Source: Chloroflexota bacterium (GTDB lineage Bacteria > Chloroflexota > Limnocylindria > QHBO01). Taken from it: a stretch of 64,000 bases of DNA. The stretch's first letter is position 1. Every line of letters begins with the position of its first letter. The position numbers and the translations under genes were made by a program. Below the pieces are notes generated by a model, which ran no database searches, was not told where the DNA came from, and saw only the letters and a list, made by a program, of their open reading frames with translations. Below, piece after piece: positions 25,291 through 34,199 of this stretch. The stretch covers positions 44,765-108,764 of the forward strand of contig JBBPIR010000003.1 of assembly GCA_038040195.1 (NCBI GenBank), written 5' to 3'.

Positions 25291-27105
25291 ATGCTCGCCA
25301 GAACCGACAGTCGAATCCGGGCCGTGGTCATGCTCGTCGTGGCGTCCATCGTGGCTGGCGTGATCGGGTACCGCCTGGTCTGGTGGCAGGTCATCGACCG
25401 CGAGCGGCTGGCCGACATGGGCCTGGCCCAGCTGGCGCACGCCCAACAGATCCCGGCCGCTCGCGGGCTGATCCTCGACCGCGCGGGCCTGATCCTGGCG
25501 ACCTCGATTGCTGCCGAGTCGGTCTTTGCCACGCCACCCACGGTCGAGGATCCCGCGCTGTCGGCGCTCTTGTTGGCCGGCATCCTGGATGCGGACGCTG
25601 AGGAGCTCGAGGCGACGCTGAGCAGCGACGAGGCCTGGACCTGGCTGCGCCGACGGGTTGACGTCGAGACCGCGACCCGCGTCCGCGCACTGCACCTGCC
25701 CGGCATCGGCCTGGTCGCGGAGTCGCGCCGCGTCTACACCATGGGCGGCGCCGCGGACGGAACCAGCCTCGCGGCCCAGGTCCTGGGCTTCGTGAACGTG
25801 GATGGCATCGGCCAATACGGCGTCGAGGCGGCCGAGGATGCTCGGCTGGCCGGCTCGCCGGGATCCGTGGTGGCCCAGGAGGACGTGGCCGGTCGGTTGA
25901 TCGCCGGTTCGGTCCACGAGCTCGAGGCGCCCGTCAACGGCGCCGACCTGACGCTCACCCTGGACGTCGGCCTGCAGCACATCCTGGAGGAGCAGATGCT
26001 CGACACCTTCATCAGGAACCGTGCCCGGGGCGTGACCGGCCTGGTGATGGACGTCAACACGGGAGCCATCCTCGGCCTGGCCTCATACCCGACCTTCGAC
26101 GCCAACCAGTACTCGGTCACCGACCCGGTCCTGTTCGGGAATCCCGCGGTCAGCCGCCAGTACGAGCCGGGATCGGTACTCAAGGCCGTCACGGTGGCGG
26201 CCGCGCTGGACGCGGGCGCCATCACACCCGCCGACCTGTTCCTCGATGACAACGACCTGCACATCTACGACGCCGTCATCCACAACGCCGACCGGACGTG
26301 GTATCCGGGGGGACATGGCCTGCTCACGCCGGCCCAGGTCCTGGCCCTTTCCAACAACGTCGGCGCGGCCACCATCGGCCTGACCCTGGGAGGGCAAGGT
26401 CTGTACGACGCCCTGCGACGCTTCGGCTTCGGTACACCGACCGGCGTCGAGATGTCCGGGGAGGCGGCAGGGGTCGTCCTCCACCCCGATGACGAGGGCG
26501 CGTCGAAGGAGCTGACCACGGCCCAGAACGCCTTCGGCCAGGGGATCACGGTCACGGTCGTCCAGCTGGCCGCGGCCTACGCCGCCCTGGCCAACGGCGG
26601 GCGGCTGGTGACGCCGCATATCGTGGCGGGCTGGACGGACGGGGACGGGACCTTCCGGCCGCGCGAGATTCCCACCCCAACCCAGGTCATCACGCCCGAG
26701 ACATCGGACACGATCCTCGAGATGTTGACCGGCGCCATCGACGACGGCATCGCCAACGGCGCAGCGGTGGCCGGCTACTCGATCGCCGGCAAGACCGGGA
26801 CGGCGGAGATCGCGGGCCCGGTCAACGTCCGTGTCCACACCGGCTGGGATGCCAATGGGCAGCCGATCTACGTCGACACCACCCGGCAGGCGTACATCGA
26901 AGGCTGGATCGACTCCAGCTTCGTGGGAATCGCTCCCGCCTCCAGCCCGCGGTTCGTCACGATCATCCTCATTCACCGGCCGGTGGTGGGCGGCGGTGGC
27001 ATCGGGGAGCGGCCGGAGGACGCCTTCGCGCAGCTGGCGCCGCTGGTCTTCGACTACTACGGCATCCCGCCCGACCGACCCCTCCCCGGGGTTGCCACCC
27101 AATGA
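25291..27105 (+). CDS. ftsI: Septal peptidoglycan transpeptidase FtsI (PBP2/3 class B)
   Basis: Monofunctional DD-transpeptidase of the divisome. 604 residues: an N-terminal helix (about 10-32), pedestal domain with AARGLILDRAGLILA, then the penicillin-binding domain. Active-site motifs are all present: SVLK with Ser295 and Lys298, SNN at 354-356, and KTGT from Lys501. The C-terminus has FVGIAPASSPRFVTIILI. No PASTA domain follows. It overlaps murF by 4 bp. Confidence 0.95.
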   Translation: MLARTDSRIRAVVMLVVASIVAGVIGYRLVWWQVIDRERLADMGLAQLAHAQQIPAARGLILDRAGLILATSIAAESVFATPPTVEDPALSALLLAGILDADAEELEATLSSDEAWTWLRRRVDVETATRVRALHLPGIGLVAESRRVYTMGGAADGTSLAAQVLGFVNVDGIGQYGVEAAEDARLAGSPGSVVAQEDVAGRLIAGSVHELEAPVNGADLTLTLDVGLQHILEEQMLDTFIRNRARGVTGLVMDVNTGAILGLASYPTFDANQYSVTDPVLFGNPAVSRQYEPGSVLKAVTVAAALDAGAITPADLFLDDNDLHIYDAVIHNADRTWYPGGHGLLTPAQVLALSNNVGAATIGLTLGGQGLYDALRRFGFGTPTGVEMSGEAAGVVLHPDDEGASKELTTAQNAFGQGITVTVVQLAAAYAALANGGRLVTPHIVAGWTDGDGTFRPREIPTPTQVITPETSDTILEMLTGAIDDGIANGAAVAGYSIAGKTGTAEIAGPVNVRVHTGWDANGQPIYVDTTRQAYIEGWIDSSFVGIAPASSPRFVTIILIHRPVVGGGGIGERPEDAFAQLAPLVFDYYGIPPDRPLPGVATQ

Positions 27106-28550
27106 GGCTGGTAGACTCCCGGCCGAAAGCCGCAGGAAACCGCGTGCCCGCGCCGATTCGAATCGACGACCTCCTGGCCGCCACCGGTGGCCGACTCCTG
27201 ACTCCCACCCCTGTCCGGTCCTTCCGGCTCGCCGTCGTCGACTCTCGTCGCGTCGTCCCGGGGTGCCTGTTCGTGGCCATGCGCGGGGAGCGCGACGACG
27301 GCCACCGGTACGTCGCCAACGCCATCGCCGCGGGCGCCGTGGCGGCGCTCGTCGAGCGTGAGGTCACGCTTCCCTCCACGGCACGGGCGGCCCTGGTCCG
27401 GGTCCCGGACAGCCTGATCGCCCTCCAGGAGCTCGCGGCGTGGTGGCGGGACCGATTCGCGGTGCGCGTGGTGGGGATCACCGGGTCGACGGGCAAGACG
27501 CTGGCCAAGGAGGTCACCGCGGACGTCCTGGCCCGCGCCCTGAGCGTCCTGCGCAACGAGGGCAACCTGAACTCCGAGACCGGTCTGCCCATGACCCTCC
27601 TGGGCCTTGAGCCGGGCCACCAGGTCGCGGTCCTGGAGATGGGAATGTACACGGTGGGGGAGATCAGCCGGCTGGTGGAGATCAGCCGGCCCGAGGTCGG
27701 GGTCGTGCTGGCGGTGCACCCCACGCACCTGGAGCGGGCGGGAAGCCTGGAGCGCATCGCCCAGGCCAAGGCGGAACTGCCCCGCGGCCTGCCGGCGGAC
27801 GGGCTCGCGGTCCTGAACGCGGATGACCCGCGCGTGGCCTCCATGGCCGCCCAGACGCGCGCGCCCGTCCGCACCTTCGGCCTGGGCCCATCGGCCGACG
27901 TGCGCGCGATCGACGTCGCATCCGACGGGCTGCGTGGCATGACATTCACCCTGCATGCCCCATGGGGACAGCTCCGGGTCCGCAGTGCGTCGCCCGGACG
28001 GCACCTCATTCCGCTCGCCTTGGCGGCGGCCGCGGTCGCGGAGCACTTCGGCGTGCCGCTGGTCGACGTGGCGGCGGCGCTGGAGGCCGGCAGCTCGGCC
28101 CCGCACCGGATGGCCATCAAGGAGATGCCGAACGGGTCGACCCTGGTCGACGACACCTACAACGCCTCGCCGGAATCGGTGTCGGCCGCCCTCGAGTTCG
28201 TGGCTCAGACCCCTGTCGGGCGCGGGCGCCGGCTGGCGGTCCTGGGCGACATGCTCGAGCTGGGGCCTGATGAGCGGACTCTGCACGAGCGGATCGGCGC
28301 CCAGGCCGCCGCGATCCTCGACGGCCTGGTCGGGGTCGGGGAACGCGGTCGCTGGATCGCGGAGGCGGCACAGGCGGCGGGACTCCAGCGGGTGGCGACG
28401 GCGTCCGACGCGGAGCAGGCCCTGGCGGTCGTCGAGCAGACACTCAACCCCGGCGCGCATGACCTGCTCCTGGTCAAGGCGTCGCGCGGGATCGCCCTCG
28501 ACCGCCTGGTGGCCGCTCTGCTGGGCCAACCACCGGACCCGGAGAGCTAG
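27102..28550 (+). CDS. murF: UDP-N-acetylmuramoyl-tripeptide--D-alanyl-D-alanine ligase MurF
   Basis: Adds D-Ala-D-Ala to the UDP-MurNAc-tripeptide. 482 residues: an N-terminal UDP-binding domain (RLAVVDSRRVVPGCLFVAMRGERDDG), the ATPase centre with GITGSTGKT (about 125-133), LRNEGNLNSETGLPMTLLGL, HLERAGSLERIAQAKAEL, and the C-domain DDTYNASPESVSAALEF with LGDMLELG. murE, normally beside it, is missing from this cluster, as are murC and mraW-side paralogues. Confidence 0.95.
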   Translation: MRLVDSRPKAAGNRVPAPIRIDDLLAATGGRLLTPTPVRSFRLAVVDSRRVVPGCLFVAMRGERDDGHRYVANAIAAGAVAALVEREVTLPSTARAALVRVPDSLIALQELAAWWRDRFAVRVVGITGSTGKTLAKEVTADVLARALSVLRNEGNLNSETGLPMTLLGLEPGHQVAVLEMGMYTVGEISRLVEISRPEVGVVLAVHPTHLERAGSLERIAQAKAELPRGLPADGLAVLNADDPRVASMAAQTRAPVRTFGLGPSADVRAIDVASDGLRGMTFTLHAPWGQLRVRSASPGRHLIPLALAAAAVAEHFGVPLVDVAAALEAGSSAPHRMAIKEMPNGSTLVDDTYNASPESVSAALEFVAQTPVGRGRRLAVLGDMLELGPDERTLHERIGAQAAAILDGLVGVGERGRWIAEAAQAAGLQRVATASDAEQALAVVEQTLNPGAHDLLLVKASRGIALDRLVAALLGQPPDPES

Positions 28551-28552
28551 CC

Positions 28553-29533
28553 GTGCTGCCTCTCCTGCTGGCGGTCGTGCTCGCGTTCGGTGGGGTCGTC
28601 CTGCTGGGCCCCATCTACATCCGGCTCCTCCAGCGGCTGGGCTTCGGAAAGCAGATCCGGATCGAGGGGCCCCAGGCCCATGCGGTCAAGGCCGGCACGC
28701 CGACCATGGGCGGGATGCTGATCGTGGTGGTCGTCATGTTCCTGGCCATGGCCATGCGGCTCGAGGACGAAAGCACCCTGACCCCCATGCTGACCCTGGT
28801 CGGGGTGGGCATCCTGGGTGCCATCGATGACTTCGTGAACACGCGGACCGGGTTCGGCATGCGCGGCCGGTACAAGCTCGTATGGCAGACCGTGGTCGCG
28901 ATCCTCGCCGCGGTCTACATACAGCGCCACTACGACCTGACCGCCATCAACGTCCCGCTGGTCGGCCAGTTCGAGATCCCGATCCTGCTCCTCGTCCTGT
29001 TCATCGCGTTCGCGATCGTCGCCGCCTCCAATGCGGTCAACCTGACCGACGGGCTGGACGGGCTGGCGTCGGGGGTCCTGGTCTTCAGCTTCGTCGCCTA
29101 TCTGCTGATCGCCCTGGTCGGGGTTCCCGGCCTGAAGCTCAGCCAACCCGAGCTGGCGGTCTTCTGCGCCCTGCTGATCGGGGCCCTGATGGGTTTCCTG
29201 TGGTTCAACGTCCACCCCGCCCAGATCTTCATGGGCGACGCCGGGGCGCTTGCGCTGGGTGCGACCCTGGCCGTGGTGGCGGTGGTCACCGGCCAGCTCC
29301 TGCTGCTCGTCATCATCGGCCTCGTGTTCGTGGCCGAGACGGTATCGGTCATTCTCCAGATCGGGTCGTACCAGCTTCGCGGCAAGCGGATCTTTCGGAT
29401 GGCCCCCTTGCACCACCACTTCGAGCTCCTCGGCTGGGCCGAGGAAAAGATCACGCTCCGCTTCTGGATCGTGTCGGCCCTGGCCGGGCTGCTCGGCTTC
29501 AGCCTCTTCCTGGCCACCACCGGGCTGTCGTGA
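28553..29533 (+). CDS. mraY: Phospho-N-acetylmuramoyl-pentapeptide transferase MraY
   Basis: Transfers phospho-MurNAc-pentapeptide to undecaprenyl phosphate (lipid I synthesis). 326 residues, GTG start, about ten membrane helices. Family signatures: GTPTMGGML, the Asp pair in GAIDDFVN, NAVNLTDGLDGLASG, FNVHPAQIFMGDAGALALG and PLHHHFELLGW with the conserved histidines. It begins 2 bp after murF; its stop overlaps the murD start. Confidence 0.96.
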   Translation: MLPLLLAVVLAFGGVVLLGPIYIRLLQRLGFGKQIRIEGPQAHAVKAGTPTMGGMLIVVVVMFLAMAMRLEDESTLTPMLTLVGVGILGAIDDFVNTRTGFGMRGRYKLVWQTVVAILAAVYIQRHYDLTAINVPLVGQFEIPILLLVLFIAFAIVAASNAVNLTDGLDGLASGVLVFSFVAYLLIALVGVPGLKLSQPELAVFCALLIGALMGFLWFNVHPAQIFMGDAGALALGATLAVVAVVTGQLLLLVIIGLVFVAETVSVILQIGSYQLRGKRIFRMAPLHHHFELLGWAEEKITLRFWIVSALAGLLGFSLFLATTGLS

Positions 29534-30972
29534 TGCCGATGCCGATGCCTCCCCTCAGCTCCACCCTCCCCAGCCGCCGATCCGACCTGGCCGGGCGCCG
29601 GGTCCTGGTGCTCGGTCTGGCACGGTCGGGGGTGGCGGCTGCCCGCTTCCTGTCCGATGCCGGAGCCCAGGTGACGGCCTACGACCGTCAACCGGCCGAG
29701 GCCCTGGCCCAGTCCGTCGCCGCGCTCGGGGATCGACCCGTGACGCTGGCCCTGGGAGCGGCTCCGGCCGCCGTCCGTGAGCTGCTGACCGATGCCGATC
29801 TGGTGGTGACCAGCCCCTCGATCTCGGCCCGCTTCCCGACCACCGACCCGTGGCTGCGCGAGGCGCTGACCGATGCCGAGGCCGGCGGCACGCCACTCGT
29901 GAGCGAGGTCGACCTCTTCCTGCGCCTGACCCGGGCCCGGATCCTGGCCGTGACCGGGACGAAGGGGAAGACCACCACCGCGTCGCTGGCTGCCGACATC
30001 CTGCGCGCGGCCAAGGTGCCCCACGTCCTGGGCGGGAACATCGGGACCCCTCTGATCGAGGAGGCGCACGTCCTCGGACCCGAGACCTGGGCCGTCCTCG
30101 AGCTGTCCGAGCTCCAACTGCCGACCGTCAGCCGCGGGGCGGACATCGCGGTCTACACCAACATCCTGGCCGACCACCTGGATCGCCATGCCAGCGTGGA
30201 GGCGTACCGGGCGGTCAAGGGCCGCCTGGCCGAGCTGTCGGCACTGGGGGGCGAGCTCGTCCTCAACCGGGAGGATCCGGGGTGCGTGGAGCTCGGCGCG
30301 CGGCTGCCGGGTGCCCGCGTGCACTGGTACGGCCTCGAGCCACGCCCCGGCGCGGACGCCTGGGTCGAGGATGGCTGGGTCGTGGTCGGCGGCCAGCGGG
30401 TGCTGCAGACCGTCGACGTGCCGCTCCGCGGCGAGCACATGCGCCGCAACGTCCTGGCCGCCGCGGTGGGCGCCCGGCTGGCAGGCGCCGACACGACAGC
30501 CGTGGCCACCGGGGTCCGCGCGTTCGGGGGCGTTCCGCACCGGCTCGAAGACCTCGGGGTCCGGGCCGGCGTCGCGTACGTCAATGACTCGCAAGCCACC
30601 ATCCCGGTGGCCGCCATCGCCGGCATCATGGCCTTCGACGAGGGCCGGGTGGTGGTCATCGCGGGCGGCCAGGGCAAGGGCCTGGACTACGCCGCGCTCG
30701 CGGAGGCCATCGTGGACCGCTGCCGGGCGGCGGTCCTGATCGGGGACACGGCGCCCGAACTGGAGCGCCTGATCGGCGGGCGGGTGCCGGTCCGCCGAGC
30801 CTCGTCGATGGCCGACGCGGTGGCAGCCGCGAGCGCTGAGGCGCGGCCCGGCGACGCGGTCCTGCTCGCCCCGGCGGCCGCCAGCTTCGACATGTTCGCC
30901 GACTACGCCGCGCGCGGGGACGCGTTCCGGGCGGCCGTGGCCGGCCTGCCGGATCCGGCAGGCGACCGATGA
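29533..30972 (+). CDS. murD: UDP-N-acetylmuramoylalanine--D-glutamate ligase MurD
   Basis: Adds D-Glu to UDP-MurNAc-L-Ala. 479 residues from ATG 29533, which overlaps the mraY stop as TGATG. GTG 29530 and ATGs at 29539 and 29545 are also in frame, since the N-terminus repeats Met-Pro. Rossmann start RRVLVLGLARSGVAAARFL, P-loop GTKGKTTT (from about 142), NIGTPLIEE, the catalytic-region NILADHLDRHASVEAY and VPHRLEDLG. It overlaps ftsW by 4 bp. Confidence 0.95.
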   Translation: MPMPMPPLSSTLPSRRSDLAGRRVLVLGLARSGVAAARFLSDAGAQVTAYDRQPAEALAQSVAALGDRPVTLALGAAPAAVRELLTDADLVVTSPSISARFPTTDPWLREALTDAEAGGTPLVSEVDLFLRLTRARILAVTGTKGKTTTASLAADILRAAKVPHVLGGNIGTPLIEEAHVLGPETWAVLELSELQLPTVSRGADIAVYTNILADHLDRHASVEAYRAVKGRLAELSALGGELVLNREDPGCVELGARLPGARVHWYGLEPRPGADAWVEDGWVVVGGQRVLQTVDVPLRGEHMRRNVLAAAVGARLAGADTTAVATGVRAFGGVPHRLEDLGVRAGVAYVNDSQATIPVAAIAGIMAFDEGRVVVIAGGQGKGLDYAALAEAIVDRCRAAVLIGDTAPELERLIGGRVPVRRASSMADAVAAASAEARPGDAVLLAPAAASFDMFADYAARGDAFRAAVAGLPDPAGDR

Positions 30973-32234
30973 CCGCGGCCGTCGGCGTCGCGGCCGCGAA
31001 CCGGCGTGCGGTCCGCACCCGCGGCGTGCAACGTGTGCGACGCCGGGTCGCCATGCCCCTGCTGGTCGCCGTGCTGGCGCTGGTCGCAATCGGGGTCGTC
31101 ATGGTCTACTCGGCCTCGAGCGTCCGGGCCCTGCTGAGCAGCAACGACCCGGCGCGCTATGGGATCGCGCAGGCCGTGTTCGCCGCCATCGGCTTGAGCG
31201 CGATGGTCCTCCTGAGCCGGATCGACTTTCGGGTCTATCGGTACTTCGCGATACCGGCCTACGTGGGGGCGCTGGTCCTCCTGGCGCTGGTCCTGGTGCC
31301 GAGCATCGGGTTCGAGGTCGGCGGATCGCGACGCTGGCTCCAGCTTCCGGTGATCGGGAACTTCCAGCCCGCCGAGGTCGCCAAGCTCGCGATCATCCTG
31401 TACCTGGCCCATTGGCTCGACCGCCGGGGGCGCGCGGCGCGTGGCCTGCGGGGAGGCTTGATTCCATTCGCGCTCCTCGTCGCCCCCGGGTTCCTCCTCA
31501 TCGCCTTCGAGCCCGACCTCGGCACGGCCGGCATCTATGCCGTGGCCGCGATGTCGGTGTTCTTCATGTCGGGCGCCAACCTGGTCGGCTTCGTCGCCAT
31601 GGCCGGCGCCGTGGCGGCCGCGGCCGTGGTCTTCGTGAGCCGGACGCCGTACCAGCTGGCGCGGGTCACGAGCTTCCTCGATCCGGAGCGCGACCCGCTG
31701 GGGGCCGGCTACAACGCCATGCAGGCGCTGATGGCGCTCGCCATGGGCGGGCTGGCTGGGGTGGGGCTTGGCGCCTCGCGCCAGAAGTACCTGTACCTGC
31801 CCGCGCCCTCGACCGACTTCATCTACGCCATCATCGGCGAGGAATGGGGACTCATCGGGACGCTCATCGTCCTGGTCCTGTTCCTCGTCATTGCCTGGCA
31901 GGGCTACCGCATCGCGGTCCATGCCCCCGATACGTTCTCCGGCCTTCTGGCGGCCGGGATCACGACCTGGCTCGTGGTCCAGGCTGTCATCAACATGATG
32001 GTGGTGACCGCCCTGTGGCCGGTCACCGGCGTCCCACTGCCGTTCATCAGCTACGGCGGAACGGCACTCATCATCAACCTCGTGGCGGTCGGCATCCTCC
32101 TGTCGATCAGCCGCGAGGCGCAGACAGGATCGGTGTTCGATGCGCTTCGTGATCTCAGGCGGCGGGACCGGCGGGCACATCTACCCCGCGTTGGCCGTCG
32201 CGCAAGCCCTGCGCGAGCTGCATCCCGAGGTTGA
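30969..32234 (+). CDS. ftsW: Septal peptidoglycan polymerase FtsW (SEDS family)
   Basis: Lipid II glycosyltransferase partner of FtsI. 421 residues with about ten membrane helices. SEDS hallmarks: RRWLQLPVIGNFQPAEVAKLAII, FEPDLGTA with the conserved Asp region, STDFIYAIIGEEWGLIG and VTGVPLPFISYGGTALI. The last 32 residues are an Arg-rich tail (DALRDLRRRDRRAHLPRVG). It is encoded inside the start of murG in a different frame, so the two genes overlap by 95 bp. Confidence 0.94.
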   Translation: MTAAVGVAAANRRAVRTRGVQRVRRRVAMPLLVAVLALVAIGVVMVYSASSVRALLSSNDPARYGIAQAVFAAIGLSAMVLLSRIDFRVYRYFAIPAYVGALVLLALVLVPSIGFEVGGSRRWLQLPVIGNFQPAEVAKLAIILYLAHWLDRRGRAARGLRGGLIPFALLVAPGFLLIAFEPDLGTAGIYAVAAMSVFFMSGANLVGFVAMAGAVAAAAVVFVSRTPYQLARVTSFLDPERDPLGAGYNAMQALMALAMGGLAGVGLGASRQKYLYLPAPSTDFIYAIIGEEWGLIGTLIVLVLFLVIAWQGYRIAVHAPDTFSGLLAAGITTWLVVQAVINMMVVTALWPVTGVPLPFISYGGTALIINLVAVGILLSISREAQTGSVFDALRDLRRRDRRAHLPRVGRRASPARAASRG

Positions 32235-33243
32235 GCTCGCGTACGTGGGTGGCGTCCGCGGCTTCGAGCGCCGGCTGGTGGGCGAGGCCGGCGAAATGCC
32301 GTATCACCAGCTGGCCGTCCGTTCCCTGCGCTCCGCCGGGCGCGACGCTCACCTGGTCCTGGACCCGATGCGCCTTGTGGCGGCGGCCCCGCAAGCGTGG
32401 CGGCTCCTGCGCCGCCTTCGACCGGCGGCGGTCTTCACCACCGGCGGGTACCTCGCCATTCCGCTCCTGGCCGCGGCGCGGGTCCGCGGCATCCCGAGCA
32501 TCGTGTGGGAGGGCAATGTGATACCCGGTCGGGCGACGCGCGCCGTCGGACGGCTAGCCACCAGGGTCGCCGTCGCCTTCCCGCCGACCGGGGAGGCGTT
32601 CGGGAAGCGCGCGTTCGAGTCCGGCACCCCGATTCGCTCCCTGGCCGGGATCGACCGCGCCGCGGCTCGCGCCGAGATGGGGGTCGGCCCCGAGGACCGA
32701 CTGCTGCTGGTCTTCGGCGGTTCGCAGGCCGTGGCCCGCATCACGGCCGCCCTGGACGAGGCCCTGCCCGCGCTCGTCGCCGACTGGGTGGTGCTGCACC
32801 TGGCGGGCGAGGCGGGGATGGCCGCCGCCCTGGCCAGCCGCGACCAGCTGCCGGAGTCCCATCGCGACCGGTACCGCCCCGAGCCGTACCTGACCGATCG
32901 CATGGCCGCTGCGCTGGTGGCAGCCGACCTGGTGCTCGGGCGGGCCGGATCCTCGACCTGTGCCGAGGTCGCCGCCGCTGGAGTCGCCTCCATCCTGGTC
33001 CCGTATCCCCACGCCCGCGGGCACCAGGCGGCGAACGCGGCCTGGCTGGCCCAGCACGGGGCAGCCGTGGTCGTGCCCGACGAGGCATTGACCGGTGAGC
33101 GGCTGCGGGCCGAGGCGGCCGCGCTGCGGGATGACGCCCGTCGGACGCCCATCGCGGCCGCGGCGCGGCAGCTGGGCCGTCCCCGGGCCGGCCACGAGAT
33201 CGCGGCCGCCCTCCTCGAGCTGGCCGAGGGCTCGCGCGCGTGA
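32140..33243 (+). CDS. murG: UDP-GlcNAc:lipid I GlcNAc transferase MurG
   Basis: Makes lipid II on the cytoplasmic face. 367 residues, GT28 fold: N-terminal FVISGGGTGGHIYPALAVAQAL, FTTGGYLAIPLLAAARVRGIPSIVWEGN, then the C-domain LVFGGSQAVARI (usual GGSQG has Gly replaced by Ala) and LVLGRAGSSTCAEVAAAGVASILVPYPHARGHQAANA. The glycine-rich loop is immediately after Met1, so the start at 32140 is firm and the 95-bp overlap with ftsW is real. Confidence 0.95.
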   Translation: MRFVISGGGTGGHIYPALAVAQALRELHPEVELAYVGGVRGFERRLVGEAGEMPYHQLAVRSLRSAGRDAHLVLDPMRLVAAAPQAWRLLRRLRPAAVFTTGGYLAIPLLAAARVRGIPSIVWEGNVIPGRATRAVGRLATRVAVAFPPTGEAFGKRAFESGTPIRSLAGIDRAAARAEMGVGPEDRLLLVFGGSQAVARITAALDEALPALVADWVVLHLAGEAGMAAALASRDQLPESHRDRYRPEPYLTDRMAAALVAADLVLGRAGSSTCAEVAAAGVASILVPYPHARGHQAANAAWLAQHGAAVVVPDEALTGERLRAEAAALRDDARRTPIAAAARQLGRPRAGHEIAAALLELAEGSRA

Positions 33244-34199
33244 CCGCCTCAACTTCCGCCGGGCGCAGGCGCGAGCTGGATGCCAGCCTGGATCGCCTCG
33301 ATCGAATCGCGGATGAGCGGGCGATCCGGCTCCATCCTGACGTGCCCCTGGCTCCGATCACCACCCTGCGGGTCGGGGGTCCCGCCGACCGGCTGGCCGA
33401 GCCCCGCACGGGCGACGAGCTGCTGGCGGTCCTGGACGCGGCTCGCGAGGCCGAGGTGGCGTGGTTGGTCGTGGGCAACGGCAGCAACCTGGTCGTCGCC
33501 GACCGGGGCGTTCGAGGGCTCGTCATCCGGAACCGGGCCCGCGCGGTCCGCGTGAATGGCAGCGTCCTGTCCGCGGATGCCGGTGCGCCGATGGCGCTGC
33601 TCGTGAAGCGCGCGACCGCCGCGGGATTGACCGGAGTGGAGTGGGGGATTGCGGTTCCCGGCACCCTGGGGGGCGCCGTCTGGGCCAACGCGGGCGCCCA
33701 CGGTGGCGAGATGCAGCAGCGCGTGGCGCAGGTCGACGCCTGGGACTCCGAATCCGGCCGTCTCCAACGCCTGACCAACGCGGCCTGCCGCTTCGACTAC
33801 CGCGAGTCGCGCTTCAAGCACGAACGCCTGGTCGTGGTGGAAGCCAGTCTCGAGCTCGCCCCAGACGCGCCGCAGGCGGTGGCGGCGCGGGTCGCCGAGC
33901 ACCAGGCCCAGCGGGCCGCCACCCAGCCGCTGGCCGAGCAGAACGCGGGGAGCGTCTTCCGGAACCCGCCCGGGGACTTCGCCGGACGCCTGATCGAGGC
34001 CGCGGGGCTGAAGGGGGCACGGGAAGGCAGCGCATCGGTCAGCGAGCGGCACGCGAACTTCATCGTCACCCAGCGCACCGGACGCGCCGCCGACGTGCGA
34101 CGCCTGGCCGACCGGGTCCGATCCACCGTGCTCGAGGCGAGCGGCGTGTCGCTGACGTACGAGATCGAGTTCGTCGGCGATTGGGAGCTGGACCGATGA
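33240..34199 (+). CDS. murB: UDP-N-acetylenolpyruvoylglucosamine reductase MurB
   Basis: FAD- and NADPH-dependent reduction giving UDP-MurNAc. 319 residues: the FAD domain with ITTLRVGGPADRLAEP, WLVVGNGSNLVVADRG and GIAVPGTLGGAVWANAGAHGGEM. The C-domain has AEQNAGSVFRNPPGDFAGRLIEAAG, whose Ser is the proton donor, and VSERHANFIV. The pattern matches type II MurB. GTG 33240 overlaps the murG stop. Confidence 0.95.
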   Translation: MTASTSAGRRRELDASLDRLDRIADERAIRLHPDVPLAPITTLRVGGPADRLAEPRTGDELLAVLDAAREAEVAWLVVGNGSNLVVADRGVRGLVIRNRARAVRVNGSVLSADAGAPMALLVKRATAAGLTGVEWGIAVPGTLGGAVWANAGAHGGEMQQRVAQVDAWDSESGRLQRLTNAACRFDYRESRFKHERLVVVEASLELAPDAPQAVAARVAEHQAQRAATQPLAEQNAGSVFRNPPGDFAGRLIEAAGLKGAREGSASVSERHANFIVTQRTGRAADVRRLADRVRSTVLEASGVSLTYEIEFVGDWELDR

